64,000 nucleotides of DNA from NCBI GenBank assembly GCA_032622095.1, contig CP136067.1:74116705-74180704 (forward strand), given 5' to 3'. Made by a program: the position numbers and the translations under genes. Of the stretch, positions 1 through 12,157 are shown piece by piece (the stretch's first letter is position 1; every line of letters starts with the position of its first letter). The DNA is from Siphonodentalium dalli. Lineage: Eukaryota; Mollusca; Scaphopoda; Gadilida; Siphonodentaliidae. The notes below the pieces were generated by a model. It searched no databases and was not told the DNA's origin. It was given only the letters and a program-made list of their open reading frames with translations.

Positions 1-132
1 ATTCTGTGCTCACTATGGGGAAGTTACCTCAGATGTTGTTTAATTATTTTGATGTATGTGTATATCTATAGGTATGTGGTGTGTATAGATGTATGTATAT
101 CACGTGTGATAGAGAGCAGGGTACTAGTAGGA

Positions 133-205
133 ATGTAAGCGCTCTGGGCCATATGGGATAAAGCGCTATATAAAAACTATTTATTATTATATTATTATTA
201 TAAGT
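133..205 (+). repeat. LINE/SINE-like 3' tail with TTA microsatellite
   Basis: The motif GATAAAGCGCTATATAAAAA is followed by an irregular (TTA)n run. AGCGCTATATAAA plus ATT repeats is a common 3' tail of L2/CR1-type LINEs and the SINEs that use them. No coding part is visible upstream, so this is only a tail fragment. The family assignment comes from recall of the motif, not from an alignment. Confidence 0.45.
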
Positions 206-970
206 GACTATATAGTCTTGTTCAATCATTAGTGCCTCATGAATTTGCTGGGTACATATGTATAATATTGACATATTGCATGGTACCATGCATGCAATTA
301 ACTGCAGCTCAAGTCGTATAGGGTCTTGGGGTTGGGGCAAAAGTTCAATAAAGCAAACCTAATATAATAAATGAATTCTATATTAGCCTGACACGATCAC
401 CGCTATATTTTAGAATTCATGCATTCAAATTATATAATGCTGAAAGAATTCAGCATACTTAAGATTTACAATTTTCATTTCAATATTTTATTGTGTAGTA
501 TACACTATACAAATGTAAGATATTACCATCACCACTTTAATTGTTTTGATACAAACACAGTGGTAATTAACATACGTTACGTTACTTACCTGCTTTCAAA
601 GAGTATATTTATAATAATGTTTCACATGCCTTTTATTCCATTTAATGACAACTTTTGATATGAAGTATCTTTTCAAATCCTTGAGAGAAACACAGCTCTG
701 TTCGGAGCAGCTTTATAATAACACTTTTCTGAACAAAGGACATTCAAATAAAAATGGTGCGATTCTACCCCATGACCTAGCCAGCTGCATATGTTATATG
801 TTTGTTTATGCCATTCAGCTTGGCTAGTAGCTTCCTCATTAAACCAGGAACTTTGATAGAGACCATGTGGTGTGTTGCGGACCTGTGAGGTGTGCTTGTG
901 GCAGAATGTTTTTTGTTAGAGTCCCTTAATATGTGTGTTTGTGGTGTCCTTGTTATAAGCTATGATATTT
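206..970. other. AT-rich stretch without recognised features
   Basis: Short ORFs on both strands look like chance openings in AT-rich DNA. No family motif, splice-bordered exon or repeat was recognised. Confidence 0.5.
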
Positions 971-980
971 TACTATTTCT

Positions 981-1092
981 ATGAGGTGTGGATGAGGTGT
1001 GGTGAAGAAGTATGAGGTGTGGTTAAGGTGTGCATTGCCGATATTTGCATATCATGTACCACACCTCAACCACACCCCATCCACACCTCACA
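981..1092. repeat. GGTGTGG/CCACACC foldback
   Basis: The left half holds three or four copies of GAGGTGTGG and the right half (1058-1092) holds the complement, ACCACACCTCAACCACACC. The segment can form an imperfect stem about 35 bp long around a loop with ATATTTGCATAT. It may be a small foldback element or an inverted minisatellite. Confidence 0.6.
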
Positions 1093-1489
1093 GGGAGGTG
1101 TAACACTGCAAAACTATAAGGGGAATGTAGATTAGTTGGACGTCAAAATAAATAGTGAATTTTAACAATTTCCTCCACCTTTGATGGTGGCCCGCTTATT
1201 TTATACGCAAATTTAACTTGACGTTTTGTCGCACAGTTTTTGGTACCTACATGTATACAACAACCTTTACATTCACCCTTCAAATTGTCAAAAATAAAAC
1301 ACAAAAATATAATTCCTTGACTTTATCTACATGTACTTACATGTATATAACCGTTGATATTCAGAACTTGGCGTTAATTATCGACTGACTTACTAAATAC
1401 TGTTACATGTAGACATTTGTAATTTGTTGATTGACAGATTTTCCCCAGTGGCTATAGGGGTACCATTCCCCCAACCCATAGCGGAAACC

Positions 1490-2125
1490 CTGCATGTATA
1501 CATATACACCTCATCAATGGCCATACAGAGATATACACCACAAGGGAACTCCCTATATACTCACACGCTTGCCAATGACCATCCAGCATAATCCAGGTGT
1601 GCATATGCACTTCACTCATGATAGTACAATCATTCCATGTACACCTATACACATTTATACACATTGCCATACAACCACTCCCTTCATATCAATAAACCTT
1701 ACCCATGATCATACAGACAACGCATCTATAATTATATAATCCACCTGTGACAATACAGCCACCCAAGGTACACCTGTACATCCCACCCATGACCATAGAG
1801 TCACTCCATATATACATAAACAACACACAGATGACATTGTAGCTACTCTCGTTATAACCACACACCACTCCAGTGCCTGTACAGCCATTTCGGGTACACC
1901 TGTACTGTGTACACATAACCATACAACCATGCAGTCAAACCCTGTATACCTATTCACCTCACCCATGACCATACAGCCACTCCTGGTATACCTATACATC
2001 TCATCATGGACACCCCCTCACCATATAGTCACTCCGTGTATACCTATTCACATCATTCATGACCATACAATATATCTCTCTGTGTATCTATTCACCTCAC
2101 CTATGACCATACAGTAACTCGCTGG
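1490..2125. repeat. Degenerate minisatellite, about 50-bp unit
   Basis: Units built around CCCATGACCATACAGCCACT and GTATACCTATTCACCTCAC recur about 12 times with variable spacing of roughly 45-58 bp. Examples are near 1575, 1785, 1960, 2055 and 2100. The open frames on both strands here are produced by the repeat and are not treated as genes. Confidence 0.75.
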
Positions 2126-2379
2126 CTGCCATCTTGACCTCCATCCTGTATCAGGTTGATAAATTTTTATCCTAATGGGCCAGAATAGCCACATATTATG
2201 GTTCATCTCAGTTCCGTTTCAATGTTCTGCTCATTTCCTTTAAAAAAATATGACCAGCATCCCAAAAAGAAATTCTTGGCAAAATTCCTTACTGCAACTT
2301 TAAAATGAATTTGTCATGCCCCATGAGGATCTGAAACAACCAAGTGAGTCACAATTTGCTACCTTATTAGAACAGCAGA

Positions 2380-2840
2380 GAATAATGTTCGGGATATATT
2401 TAAAAAATAAACTTTTACGGACATCCGGATTGACCACTTGTCATTCGTTCATCCGTCCGTCTCTCTCTCTCTGTGGCTGTCCATCCGTCTGTCTGTCCGT
2501 AGACACTTTACGCATGGTGCGATAACTCAAACATTTTATATCTGATCTGAACCAAAAGACAGATCGAGTTCAAATATAGGTTTGATCCGACTATTTTTAA
2601 CTGAGTTATGGCCCTTTTTCGAAAAAATATTCACTCTTAAAAAGAAAAAGAAAATTAGATTTAATTCCTTGCTCAATTTAACAAAAAAATAATTAAATAA
2701 TAATTAAGAACAACAAATTTTTAAAGTTAACAAAATTTGAAAAACTAACACCATTATAACTCTGCCATGGGTACCCCGAGTCACCACACCAAATTTGGTT
2801 TAAATCTGTTCAAAATATTGTGTTATGTACTGGTAAATTT
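2380..2840. repeat. Dispersed repeat with CCGTCTGTCTGTCC (family F3-like)
   Basis: It holds a TCCGTCCGTCTCTCTC-type pyrimidine run and a second part (2640-2830) with CTTGCTCAATTTAAC, GAAAAACTAACACCATTATA and CCGAGTCACCACACCAAATT. The second part is shared with 34660-34725, 35825-35995, 42036-42190 (inverted) and 61590-61625. The class is unknown. Confidence 0.6.
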
Positions 2841-3266
2841 GTTTGCCTTTGCCTTTGGAGTTCTTACCTATTAATATGGCTATATCATTTTCTGATGTCT
2901 TTTATGCCAATGTGCAGATAAAGAAAGCTTTTAAAAAATGTGTTAACAATACGCATGACATGCTATTAACAGTAGACTAGAAAATCTTTGCTGCATTGCA
3001 CAGCTGAGTATATCAATTTACTGATGGTCTGAGGTCATTATAAATGTTATAGGTTTAAAAGAGATGCCAAGGTTCAGCATAAACAATGCCAGTGATTAGT
3101 TGACAGCTCTGCTATATAATTGAAATGAATGGGTCAGCAGTGAGGTGGGCTTATCTTGATGGCTGTGTTGTTGGTAGAATTTGATACATTATCATTGTAA
3201 ACTTAAATTGGATTGTATTAACCCAAGTATTCCATGTCCAGTCACCTTTTCACATGTAATCAAAGG

Positions 3267-3482
3267 CTGCGCTGTTGCAGCATTACAAATCTTGTTCCAG
3301 TGCATTCTCTTATATATGCGAGTGACCCATAAATTCCAATAATTTGTGTTGTGTACATTTGTCTATAATAGTACATTACTTTTCAATAATTCAACATCAA
3401 AAATCTAATTTATGATTCTGATCATAGTAATTTACTATCGCCAAGGCATGGGCTAAACATCTGCTGATCGTGATCGGCCTCT
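3267..3482 (+). repeat. Dispersed repeat ending in GCTGATCGTGATCGGCCTC
   Basis: It pairs with 35154-35379 over nearly its whole length, sharing CTGCGCTG.TGCAG, GTGCCAGCGCATTCTCTTAT-like text and ATCATAGTAATTTA. It ends in the same near-palindromic motif, GATCGTGATCGGCCTC. A third copy of only the last 35 bp lies at 18961-18995. The shared end suggests a defined 3' terminus. Confidence 0.7.
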
Positions 3483-3599
3483 CGTTTTCCTGTTAACATT
3501 GCTTAAAAGTTGATTGACGTAATAAGGAACAAAATGAGTGGGGTTAAGATAAATCCCGATGGGGAGTGCAGCGGTACCCTATGAGCTCCCGGACTAATT

Positions 3600-4300
3600 T
3601 TTGTAAGCTCCGAAATGTACTCTACCCTGAGATACTTGGAAACTGATTTGATCAGTTGGTTTAGATTTTGGCGATTTTCTGATACACGAGCATTAGTGTC
3701 ATTGACAAGAGTCAGAGCTTGTTTGGTAAAATGAGAGATGGTATTTAAACAAGGTGTTTATATTAGTTCAGATTTGTCTTACAGTCTAGTTCCCTTACAG
3801 TCCCGAATAAATCGCTTTATAGTTAATTCGCGATCACAGGTATAAATGAATGCCGATTCCTACTGAGAGGTTTATACTCTCTGAATTCATTGATTAATTC
3901 ATTGGTTTGAGTATTAAGGTATTGAACCTCAAGAGATAACTTTGACAATAAGTTTAATGGGAGTGATGTTCTGTCTAACTGGCAGATGTTCAGACACCTC
4001 ATCTCTTACAAAAGAATAATATTTTACAAGTTGTTCATGAATTCGTGCAGTTTCATCTATAAAGGTTGAATAGATTGCATCCAAAAGGGTCTGACTTTGG
4101 AATTGTATCTTCTGAGTCAGTAAGACTTCTGTCTTGATGAAGATCATCAATGGTCATATATTCGGTTTTGGTATCTGATTCAATGGGTGGCACAATATAG
4201 GTGGTACCTCTCTTTTGTTCGCTGCTGGTTTGTTCTGTTCTGACGATTCATGTAGACAGAGTCACAAACTTTCATCTGAAGCTCTTTTGCATACTTATCG
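3600..4300 (-). pseudogene. Possible degenerate coding remnant, unknown protein
   Basis: Several minus-strand frames look like protein but are broken by shifts and stops. They include RYADKYAKELQMKVCDSVYM near 4300, TYIVPPIESDTKTEYMTIDD near 4180, a 73-codon frame at 3929-4150 with ETARIHEQLVKYYSFVRDEV, and NDTNARVSENRQNLNQLIKS near 3700. The heptad-like spacing of the last two suggests helices. I cannot name the family. It could be a transposon-borne ORF or a decayed host gene; chance is not excluded. Confidence 0.3.
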
Positions 4301-4387
4301 GCGTATCTGGCCTATCATTTCTTTGCCTTTTAGCTCAACCAGCACTTGTTGAAATTTACTACTGCTGAAAATTTTGGACACCCCCCT

Positions 4388-4411
4388 CCTCAACCCCCCC
4401 CCCCCCCCCCA
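4388..4411. repeat. Poly(C) tract
   Basis: A C-run of about 18 bases. Another lies at 4936-4955. They are typical length-variable homopolymers. Confidence 0.9.
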
Positions 4412-5076
4412 TGTCACCATGTCTCTGACATCAAGATATGGCATTGTAGTATTTAAAATTTGATAAATTCGTCCAACCTCTTGGTTATCAGCTATATTTG
4501 AATTAATGATATACATTTAATACAAAGGACTATAGGTTGCAATAGTTAACATTATTTCAAATGGATTATGAGATAGTTTTTTCAATGTCGACATTTTTGT
4601 TGCAACTGCAAGCCTGTTGCGTCGGGTGCGGTGACTTGCAAAAATGTTGCACAACTTTTGTTGCAGGATATTGTTTCTTCATGTGCGGGACACCCTGCAA
4701 CATGTTGCGCAACATTGTTGCATCGTGTGTGGTCTGCTTGACAAACCAACGTAAATGCAGTTGATACTGCGCGATTTTGAATATTTTGTCATATTGAATT
4801 AAAATCTTATAAACAAATATATATATATGTATATTGAAGTTATTAATATGGATATATCCATGCAGTTGTATTATTATTTACGTAAATAAACTGTATACTA
4901 AGTTTAAATCCCAACACCCTGCCCCACCACCCAACACCCCCCCCCCCCCCCCCCAATTATGTATTGATGTCGGTGACATCAAACTGTTGGGATATCTTCA
5001 AACCAGTGGAAAAAGACATATACATGTACATGTATCAAATTTCACACAACCCTTTATATATATATCACTTAATATA

Positions 5077-5187
5077 TTTAATACTTAGACCTTACACTTT
5101 CCGAGTTCCTAATGACTTAATTGACTCCCAACACATAAAATTATACCATCTACAGATTTAGCTACAGTGTCATTGACACTTTCATTT
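5077..5187 (+). mobile_element. Pearl/HINE-like 3' tail
   Basis: The text ACTTTCCGAGTTCCTAATGA and the ending GCTACAGTGTCATTGACACTTTCATT-type hairpin match the tails at 45872, 46390, 47880 and 60380. The hairpin is AGTGTCATTGACACT. Tandem cores are absent upstream, so this copy is truncated. Confidence 0.65.
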
Positions 5188-6160
5188 CAGATATCGATCG
5201 ACTACATATATATTAAGTGGACATTCCATGACGTCATGTCATCTTCCCTCTTTTTAAGTAACTATTTTATAACCATTGTATTGTGTGTAATACATGTACT
5301 TAATACTTATTTGATTTAGAGTAGAATGAATAATCAATATCAAATACAAATAGTTTTGTATATTAGATCATTGTTGTCTAGAGAAGATAATTTGAATGCA
5401 TTCATTTCGCAATTACATGTTATTTTAGATTGTAGTCTAGAAAACTGATTCAGAGCCAAATTGTTATACTTAATGCGACTTATTTTTCTACACTGGAAGC
5501 ATTTCCTATCTTTAACCCTTTGATGTCAGATTTCATTTATAAATTTTGTTCCAAATTGCTTTTGTGAGTGTACCTGGGTTTTCTCTCATTAGTTTCATTT
5601 TTAAATAATCCTGACATAGGCCATTGGTAAAAAACCCTACTGATTGCGTTCGATTGCTGGTATCACAAAAGCGAGAACATATAATGTGGGTCACTTATTT
5701 CCGAAAAATGTGTGCTTATATATGCAATTTCATATCATTCCTTGTTGTGTTGGGATTGCCCTTCAAATATCTTTGGATAAAGTCAGACACGGATCCTGTG
5801 CTTGTTTTTAGAGTAAGCATCTTTTTTTTGTTTTCGGTTATAATGTTATTTAACCTAGTCACTTTTGCTATAACTTTATCAATTCCCGAAATAAACATGG
5901 ATCCCCATTGAAGAGTCTGACCAACTACGTCACGATATATCAGTTTAATAATCGGTATAATTAAATATGTATACATGGATCATGTATGTTCACGTATGTT
6001 ATTGCCATGCTCATGAATTTGGGATGTTATGATGTTATGTCTGAATATTGATACTTCATGCTATTGTAGTATGCACACAAATTGTCCATAATAAGAATTG
6101 TCCATGATAAGCTGATATTGATCTGGCGAACTAATATGCATAGCCTATTATGTTATAGGG
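5188..6160. other. AT-rich stretch, no gene supported
   Basis: A 95-codon plus-strand frame (5624-5911) has two hydrophobic stretches, but it lacks splice sites, family motifs or any context. It is treated as noise. Nothing else was recognised. Confidence 0.5.
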
Positions 6161-6768
6161 AGGTCACCTACAGCGCCAAATTCCATCAAATTGATACATA
6201 TTCTTCTCCATGACATGAGGAGTCTTTCGGGTGGTTTAAAGACGCCAAATTAATTGGTACCTTTTGGGTCAGAAATTGGGTGGGGCAGTCGCGAGGTAGT
6301 AGATGTACATTGGGTACCTTGTGTAGGATTTGTACGGTTATGTGGTCATAGTGACGGTCGGATGGTTTGCGTAATAAAGTGATGGGCCCCAACCAAATAT
6401 ATGTTTTCTAGGATCTAATCAGCCCCAAAGTCTATGCTAGCAGCCAGTGGCAGTTAGGTATGTAGAAATGGTCAAAGTAGAATAAGAATGGTAAAGCCAG
6501 GCGACAAAGCTGGCAATGGCAGATTCAGCAAGGGACCATGCAGTGGACAAGTAGTGTTGATGTGGAAATTGACAGTACAATCGAATGATAGTGCTGTATT
6601 AAGTATGGCAAGTTTTGGGTGCCTGTGAGTAATGCAGAAGCTCTGTTACATGCCGGCGCAGGTCCTGAGGGACATTGAAAATGAGTTATTGTGGCCTCCG
6701 GTGCAAGACGGCTGAATCACTTCCTATGGAATTGGGATAAACTGTCAGCAATAGCATTGTCTCAAAAT

Positions 6769-6834
6769 GAAATCCACTGTGCAGTGTGCACGCAGGAAAA
6801 TGAAATCCACTGTGCAGTGTGCACGCAGGAAAAT
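6769..6834. repeat. 33-bp tandem duplication
   Basis: The unit AAAATGAAATCCACTGTGCA plus GTGTGCACGCAGG occurs twice in direct succession. It lies in the RNase H remnant, where it repeats FLRAHCTVDF on the minus strand. It is an in-frame (11-codon) duplication. Confidence 0.85.
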
Positions 6835-6975
6835 GTTGTGTCTGAGTAACAGAAGGATGAGCAGGATTGTCATTAGGAGTAAGTTTGATTAATAATGGTC
6901 TATGTAAATGGATATATTGATGCTGGAGATGTGGCCCCACACAAGCTGAACTTCTGAAGGCCACCAAAACAGTAC

Positions 6976-7554
6976 ACCAAGTTGTCTCGGTCCTAAATAG
7001 CTTGGGATATCGGTTGGGTTGAGGCTGTTTTGGACCAAGTCCCATCCCGTTACTCTTCTATAATGGACTTTCATTGAAAAGACATCACTACATTTATATG
7101 TGGAACCTGGGCATTTACTTGAACTCATGAATTTGATTAATCATCTGACATGTCGCAATTAATCTGTATTCAAAATTGTATCTCATTTTAATATCGTGAT
7201 AGAAAAAGGTAAACTGATGATTCGATCGTTTAATGTATTTTTTAAGTGCATATTCTGATACTTTAAGGGCGACAAATAAAAATTATCTGGAAAACAAGGC
7301 TTTGTTTACTTAAAATGTCGTTACTTTGACATTAGTGGACCTCTGATATAATCATACTTGAGAAAGGCTGTGCCTCTATGTTCATATACGCAAAGCATCC
7401 ATTTGACCTAATCCGAAGACATACAAGGAAGATAACTCACGCACACGATTCTGGGCATAAAGTCCATTATAGAAGAGTAACTGGGTGGGACTTGGTCCAA
7501 AACAGCATCAACCCAACCAATATCCCAAGCTGTTTAGGACCGAGAAGACTTGGT
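6976..7554. repeat. Inverted repeat, 96-bp arms
   Basis: Arm 1 (6976-7071) and arm 2 (7459-7554) are about 90% identical when one is reversed. They share GGGACTTGGTCCAAAACAGC and CATTATAGAAGAGTAAC. The spacer is 387 bp. The arms lie inside the RNase H part of the DIRS-like fragment, so this is an internal inverted duplication and not the element's termini. Confidence 0.8.
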
Positions 7555-7997
7555 CTACCAAAACAGGAAAAATTGCCAGTACACCCATGTTGTGCATCAA
7601 ACCCAGAGAATGCCAGTGATCACACTGTCCACGAAAAGAGGCGGCAAATTCACTAGAAAGCAGACCAGAAGCATCAGTGTGAAGGTCGATGGCCGTAGCA
7701 TTGAGCCAAGTAGTACTTTGAAACTCCATTGAATTTCACGATCAACTGTAACCACATCCCAAGGTCGGCATGCATTTCATCGAAGATCGGACCGATCGCC
7801 CTAGGAAGAAGACAACTACCTCAGCAAATTCAGAAAAACCCATCATGGCCACCAGGCAACCTCTTATTAAACCTAAAATCATGGATAGTGTTCAGCAAAA
7901 TGAGAAAATGAAAATGGAACTTCCTGATGCAATATTTGTGGATGGACATTTATAATTATAATATAAGTAAAGAGGAAATTATCACCAGCGACACTGC

Positions 7998-8204
7998 AGG
8001 AAGCAGTTTACACCAAGGGACACATGTGGTTCTATTTATAGGGTGTGGTATACAATGTACATTATCACATGTGCCAAGTGCCCTGGAACTCTTTACATAG
8101 GAGAAACAGGGCAGAAACTCTGTCAAATTATAAAGGGGCACAAACAAACCACCACAAATCAGGAAATGCACTTGCATGTGGCAGGACACATAGGGGTGTT
8201 TTAA
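7998..8204 (+). mobile_element. Penelope-like element GIY-YIG endonuclease fragment
   Basis: A 68-codon plus-strand frame ending in TAA reads FTPRDTCGSIYRVWYTMYII, then TCAKCPGTLYIGETGQKLCQ, then IIKGHKQTTTNQEMHLHVAG. The VWYTMYI...C-x2-C...LYIGETGQKL pattern, with a later HVAGH, is the GIY-YIG domain form found at the C-terminus of Penelope-like retroelements, including the CxxC insert. The catalytic Arg expected after the YIG strand is not visible (CQIIKGH). No RT was found upstream, so this is a 5'-truncated relic. It lies immediately next to the DIRS-like fragment and on the opposite strand. Confidence 0.6.
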
Positions 8205-8209
8205 TATAT

Positions 8210-10300
8210 GGATGAGCTGGCCTTGCTAACCTGAATGGCTCTGTAAGCCTAGTTTCCTATATATAATATAGAGGCATGCATGTTATTAAAAATTGTTTGC
8301 TTTAATAGCTCAATCTGACAAGTTTGAGATATTATGATGGGCTTGCATCTGTTGTCAGTGCCTTCGTCAACAAAATTATGTACTTTAACTTTCCTTATTC
8401 TTAATCCTCCCATCAACTGCAATATATAACATTTTCCAAATTATTTCCCCTCCACGTTGAGCTTCAGTGTCATAAAAAAAATTAGGAGAGCCAGAGCCCT
8501 GTTGAGAGACTGGGCCAGCTTTTCCCCCAATTTGTCCTCAGGGCTGGAACTGATTGGCATATGGTTATGGTTTTATTGATATTCCGCCAGTGATTTTACA
8601 GCGCACCCCTGTCAATCGGGGTAAATATACAAGTGGAATGACTGAGTCAATTACATCAAGGTAAAATACTGTTCATCACACTTGGAATTTTGCTCCACTT
8701 GTGCAAATGATGCAAAAGAATTATCCGAAGTTCCGAAAAAAGTTACTGTTGAGTTCCTGGTATCATACTGGAATTTGTACAACACATGGACTAACTGGCT
8801 ACAAACACTGAGGTGCCGATGCTTTCCAGAGAAGCCAGTCACACTGTGAACATTGAATGTCCTGACTCAACAGCCTTTCACAAATATTCGTTGACTCGAA
8901 TGTTCAATTTGGATTTACATGTTTAACACCAAATTACATCAGAGAACACATCTTACAAAACAAGTCCACTCCACAAGCCATCCCTCAACTGCCCCAACTG
9001 CCACATATAGAACAGATTAAAACAGAAGGTGATAAAAGTTTAAGATGGAATAAAATTTGTCCGAAGGTAAAATGGTCCAAATCTATAATAGCGGCCTCTC
9101 CCAATTACGTGCATGCAGGATGGTAAATGTTGCAGAACAAACGGATTTGTAGCGGCAAAGGGTGATCGAACACTAAAGTAAGGTCCATACTCGATTAAAA
9201 AGTGCAGGCAATATAAAAGTACATCTCACACACTCGTGAAATTCTATAAATAATACATTAAAATGTTTGAGTGGCCTCTCAATTGGATAACTTTATGGTT
9301 CAATATGACTTAGCAAATGACTGATAGAATTATTTGAATATGAGATAGACATCTGTGCATGTAGCTTCATTCTCTGCAAATGAAACGAGTGCTAACAATT
9401 ATGCTGACAGTCTAATTCTCTTTCGAGGCCAAGCCCACAGTTCTCATTGTTTATGATACTTTTGTATTGTAAAACAAAATTTTAGACAGGCCTTTTAATA
9501 TTTATCAATGCCATTTAGTTCCAGCCCACATGCCTCACTCTCACTCAGTTTAAATTCTTTGTTATGTACAACCCACATTATACAACCAATATTTTTGTTA
9601 TCTTTTATCATTTGCCTGACAAAGAATGTTCATATACAGCCCAAATCTTGTGTTTTGCATAAAAACTACATATTTCTTTAATTGTGTTACATTTACAACC
9701 TCATAATCATTAGTTTAATATCTCATTTTATATCCTGACATGAAGTTTGAAGGGTTACTATATAGGGTGGAACTTTCAGTCTTTGTTTCATTTCTTCCAT
9801 CCCAATCTGTCCCAATGAGTCATTTTACTATGAATGGAGTAATAATCCCATCTAATACAATATATAACCTCCAGACAATAGCAGTTGGATGGATAACTCA
9901 CAACATATGGGTTATGCTAACACTTCCTCCTGTGAAGACCTATGAGTTGTAATAATAGCTAACTCACATGTTTTGTCTTAACTAAACAGCTGAGCATTAC
10001 AAATTGAGCTGAACCTTCATTGTAAATTGGTTATTTGCAATTAGAAGGTATTTAAATGAATCAAGATTTCCAGACCAGGGCACAAGACAGTCTGTCAGAC
10101 AGGTGCTTATACTCATTAATTATCACATTAAATGGTTGATTAAGTCTTAATCTCTGTAGGAATATAAATCCCAGATGCTGAACAACTGAGCTCTTGAGAA
10201 CCAGTAATTTGCATATCCATGTTGTACACATATTATATGCCACCATTTATAAAATTATCAATATCTTCTCTGCAAAATTTGTATGTTCCAAATGGAACTT
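8210..10300. other. AT-rich stretch with no recognised gene
   Basis: A 63-codon minus frame at 8651-8842 (QLVHVLYKFQYDTRNSTVTF) looks mildly protein-like but has no family motif and no splice context. The rest holds only short chance frames and no repeat I could pair within the window. Confidence 0.45.
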
Positions 10301-10339
10301 CCATGTCTTGACAAGGATGGAAAAAAGAAGGGAAAGATT

Positions 10340-11440
10340 GTGTGCCCCCATCGGATGTGGGCCGGATCATTATGAAGTTTGTCATGGCTGTTAACATTGA
10401 CATGTAGATGGGAAACGAATCATTTTTGGGTCATTCTGCAAAAAAACATCCTGCGGCCATCTTGGATTTCAAAATTCAATTCATTAGCACTGGCTTGTAC
10501 AGGCCGTACTGTTAGTCTGATCATCATGAAATTTGTCATGGATGTTAATATTGACATGTAGATGGGAATGAGTCATTTTGGGGTTATTCGGCCATAAAAA
10601 ATGGACACTGGCAGCCATCTTGGATTTTACTCTTTCCATGACTAAATCCTTTGGCACAGGCTACAGGTCGTACCTTTTGTCGGATCATCATGAAATTTGT
10701 CATGGATGTTAACATTGACATGCAGATGGGAATGATTCATTTTGGGGTCATTCGGGGAAAAAAACAATGCCGCAGCGGCCATCTTGGATTTAAAAATTCA
10801 ATCCATTAGCATGGGCTATATACAGGCCAGAGTGTTCGTCTGACCATCATGGAATTTGTCGTGGATGTTAATATTGACATGTAGATGGGAACGAGTTATT
10901 TTGGGGTCATTTGGCCATAAAACATGGCTTCCGGTAGCCATCTTGGATTTTACTCTTTGCATGATTAAATCCTTTGCCACGGACTTCAGGTCGCACATTT
11001 GGTCGGATCATTATGTGATTTGGCATGGCTGTTGACATTGACATGTAGATGGTAACGAGTCATTTTGGGGTCATTTGCCAAAAAAAAACAGGCATCTTGG
11101 ATTTCAAAATTCAATCCATTATCATGGGCTACAAGGCTGGATTGTTCGTCTAATCATCATGAAATTTGTCATGGATGTTAACATTGACATGTAGATGGGA
11201 ACGAGTCATTTTGGGGTCATTCAGCCATAAAGCATCCACATTCCTCATCTGATCATTAACAAACTTCATATGGAACTTCGGGCTGACCTCCAGATGCGGG
11301 GGGGGGGGGGGTGGGGGGGCATCTTATTTTTCCGAAATTTTTGAGAAAAAAAATTGGGCCACCAGCAGCCATCTTGGATTTCAAATTTAAATCTATCAGT
11401 GCACTCTGCAGCCCACATATATGGTCACATCATGTGAATG
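10340..11440 (+). repeat. Pearl-like tandem cores, dimeric (about 165 + 165 bp)
   Basis: Seven or eight cores recur every 150-170 bp. Each contains GATCATCATGAAATTTGTCA, ATTGACATGTAGATGGGAAC, GAGTCATTTTGGGGTCATTC and GCCATCTTGGATTT. Two subtypes alternate: A has ACTAAATCCTTTGGCACAGG and CAGGTCGTACC; B has AAAATTCAATCCATTAGCA and CAGAGTGTTCGTCTGA. A 20-base poly(G)-rich tract (11299-11320) interrupts the last cores. The same cores occur at 30960-32190. Confidence 0.8.
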
Positions 11441-12150
11441 GGGTATTTCACCCTTGCTCAAGGCAATACATGAGGCTTTTTGACAAGTTCTTGTAATTTT
11501 ATTCTTTCATTCTTTATAGTCATCATTGGTGTGGATGACAAGAAAATTAAACTATAATATGTGTCAACAATTATTATCAACCTCCCCACTTCCCCTTGTC
11601 ATTGGAAAATTAAAAGTTTGAAAATCCCCATCCAACAAAAACTCTCTCTAGCCAATTCCCTGTTGATGATGACTACCTATCCAAGTTGACATTCAAAGCT
11701 TGTTTTTTCTGCATTGAAGTTTACTCCTAGTATAATTATTATATTGCAGTTCAAAGCAGCATATATTGTCTCCAGATGTTACAGAGTATTATAAGTCAGC
11801 ACTCAGCAGACATAATACAATATGCCACACACCCAATCAGGCTGGTGACAAATGTTGTACCGATTCAGGTCAATTGGCATCTGCTGCATTACTGATTTTC
11901 TTGATTTCTGAACACTGAATCTATGGGACTACATTTATTCACAATTGTTTTTGTTGTTGAGTGATTGCTTGTTTCGGAACTTTCACAATGTGAAATATCG
12001 GTGTTTTTTTTATCTTATTTTTTTCCTGTGTGGAGCTTTCCTCTCTCTCTCTCTCCATCTCTTTCATATTCATGTTCTATGGATGATAAATGTTCCTAAC
12101 ATGCAAAAACATGAATGAAATTCGAGTGACTAAGATTTTGGGAATTTAGA
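11441..12150. other. Candidate upstream/5' region of the host gene
   Basis: It contains no repeat that I recognise and includes a CT-rich run (TTTCCTCTCTCTCTCTCTCC, 12030-12055). It lies just upstream of a candidate first coding exon. No TATA box or clear promoter can be argued from sequence alone. Confidence 0.3.
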
Positions 12151-12157
12151 TAGATCA

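Larger units (their letters stand above)
6470..7860 (-). mobile_element. Degenerate DIRS-like retrotransposon fragment (RT end, RNase H, start of recombinase)
   Basis: Read on the minus strand, the order is that of a DIRS/tyrosine-recombinase element. First comes the end of the RT region, with EMHADLGMWLQLIVKFNGVS (about 7735-7800). Next is RNase H with TAIDLHTDASGLLSSEF (about 7690), continuing as LVWGHISSINISIYIDHY (about 6900-6950) and ADSLSQFHRK..FSRLAPEA (about 6700-6750). Last is the recombinase N-terminal region with VPQDLRRHVTELLHYSQAPK (about 6620-6680) and AESAIASFVAWLYHSYST (about 6490-6540). Stops and frameshifts are frequent, so it is dead. Between the two RNase H pieces lies inserted sequence with an inverted duplication (6976-7071 and 7459-7554). 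The DIRS identification rests on motif order known for the group. Confidence 0.65.

Noticed and set aside
1452-2117. Overlapping ORFs on both strands
   Set aside because: Created by the degenerate 50-bp minisatellite.
5624-5911. 95-codon ORF with hydrophobic segments
   Set aside because: AT-rich DNA easily yields Phe/Leu/Ile-rich frames. The opposite strand is open too.
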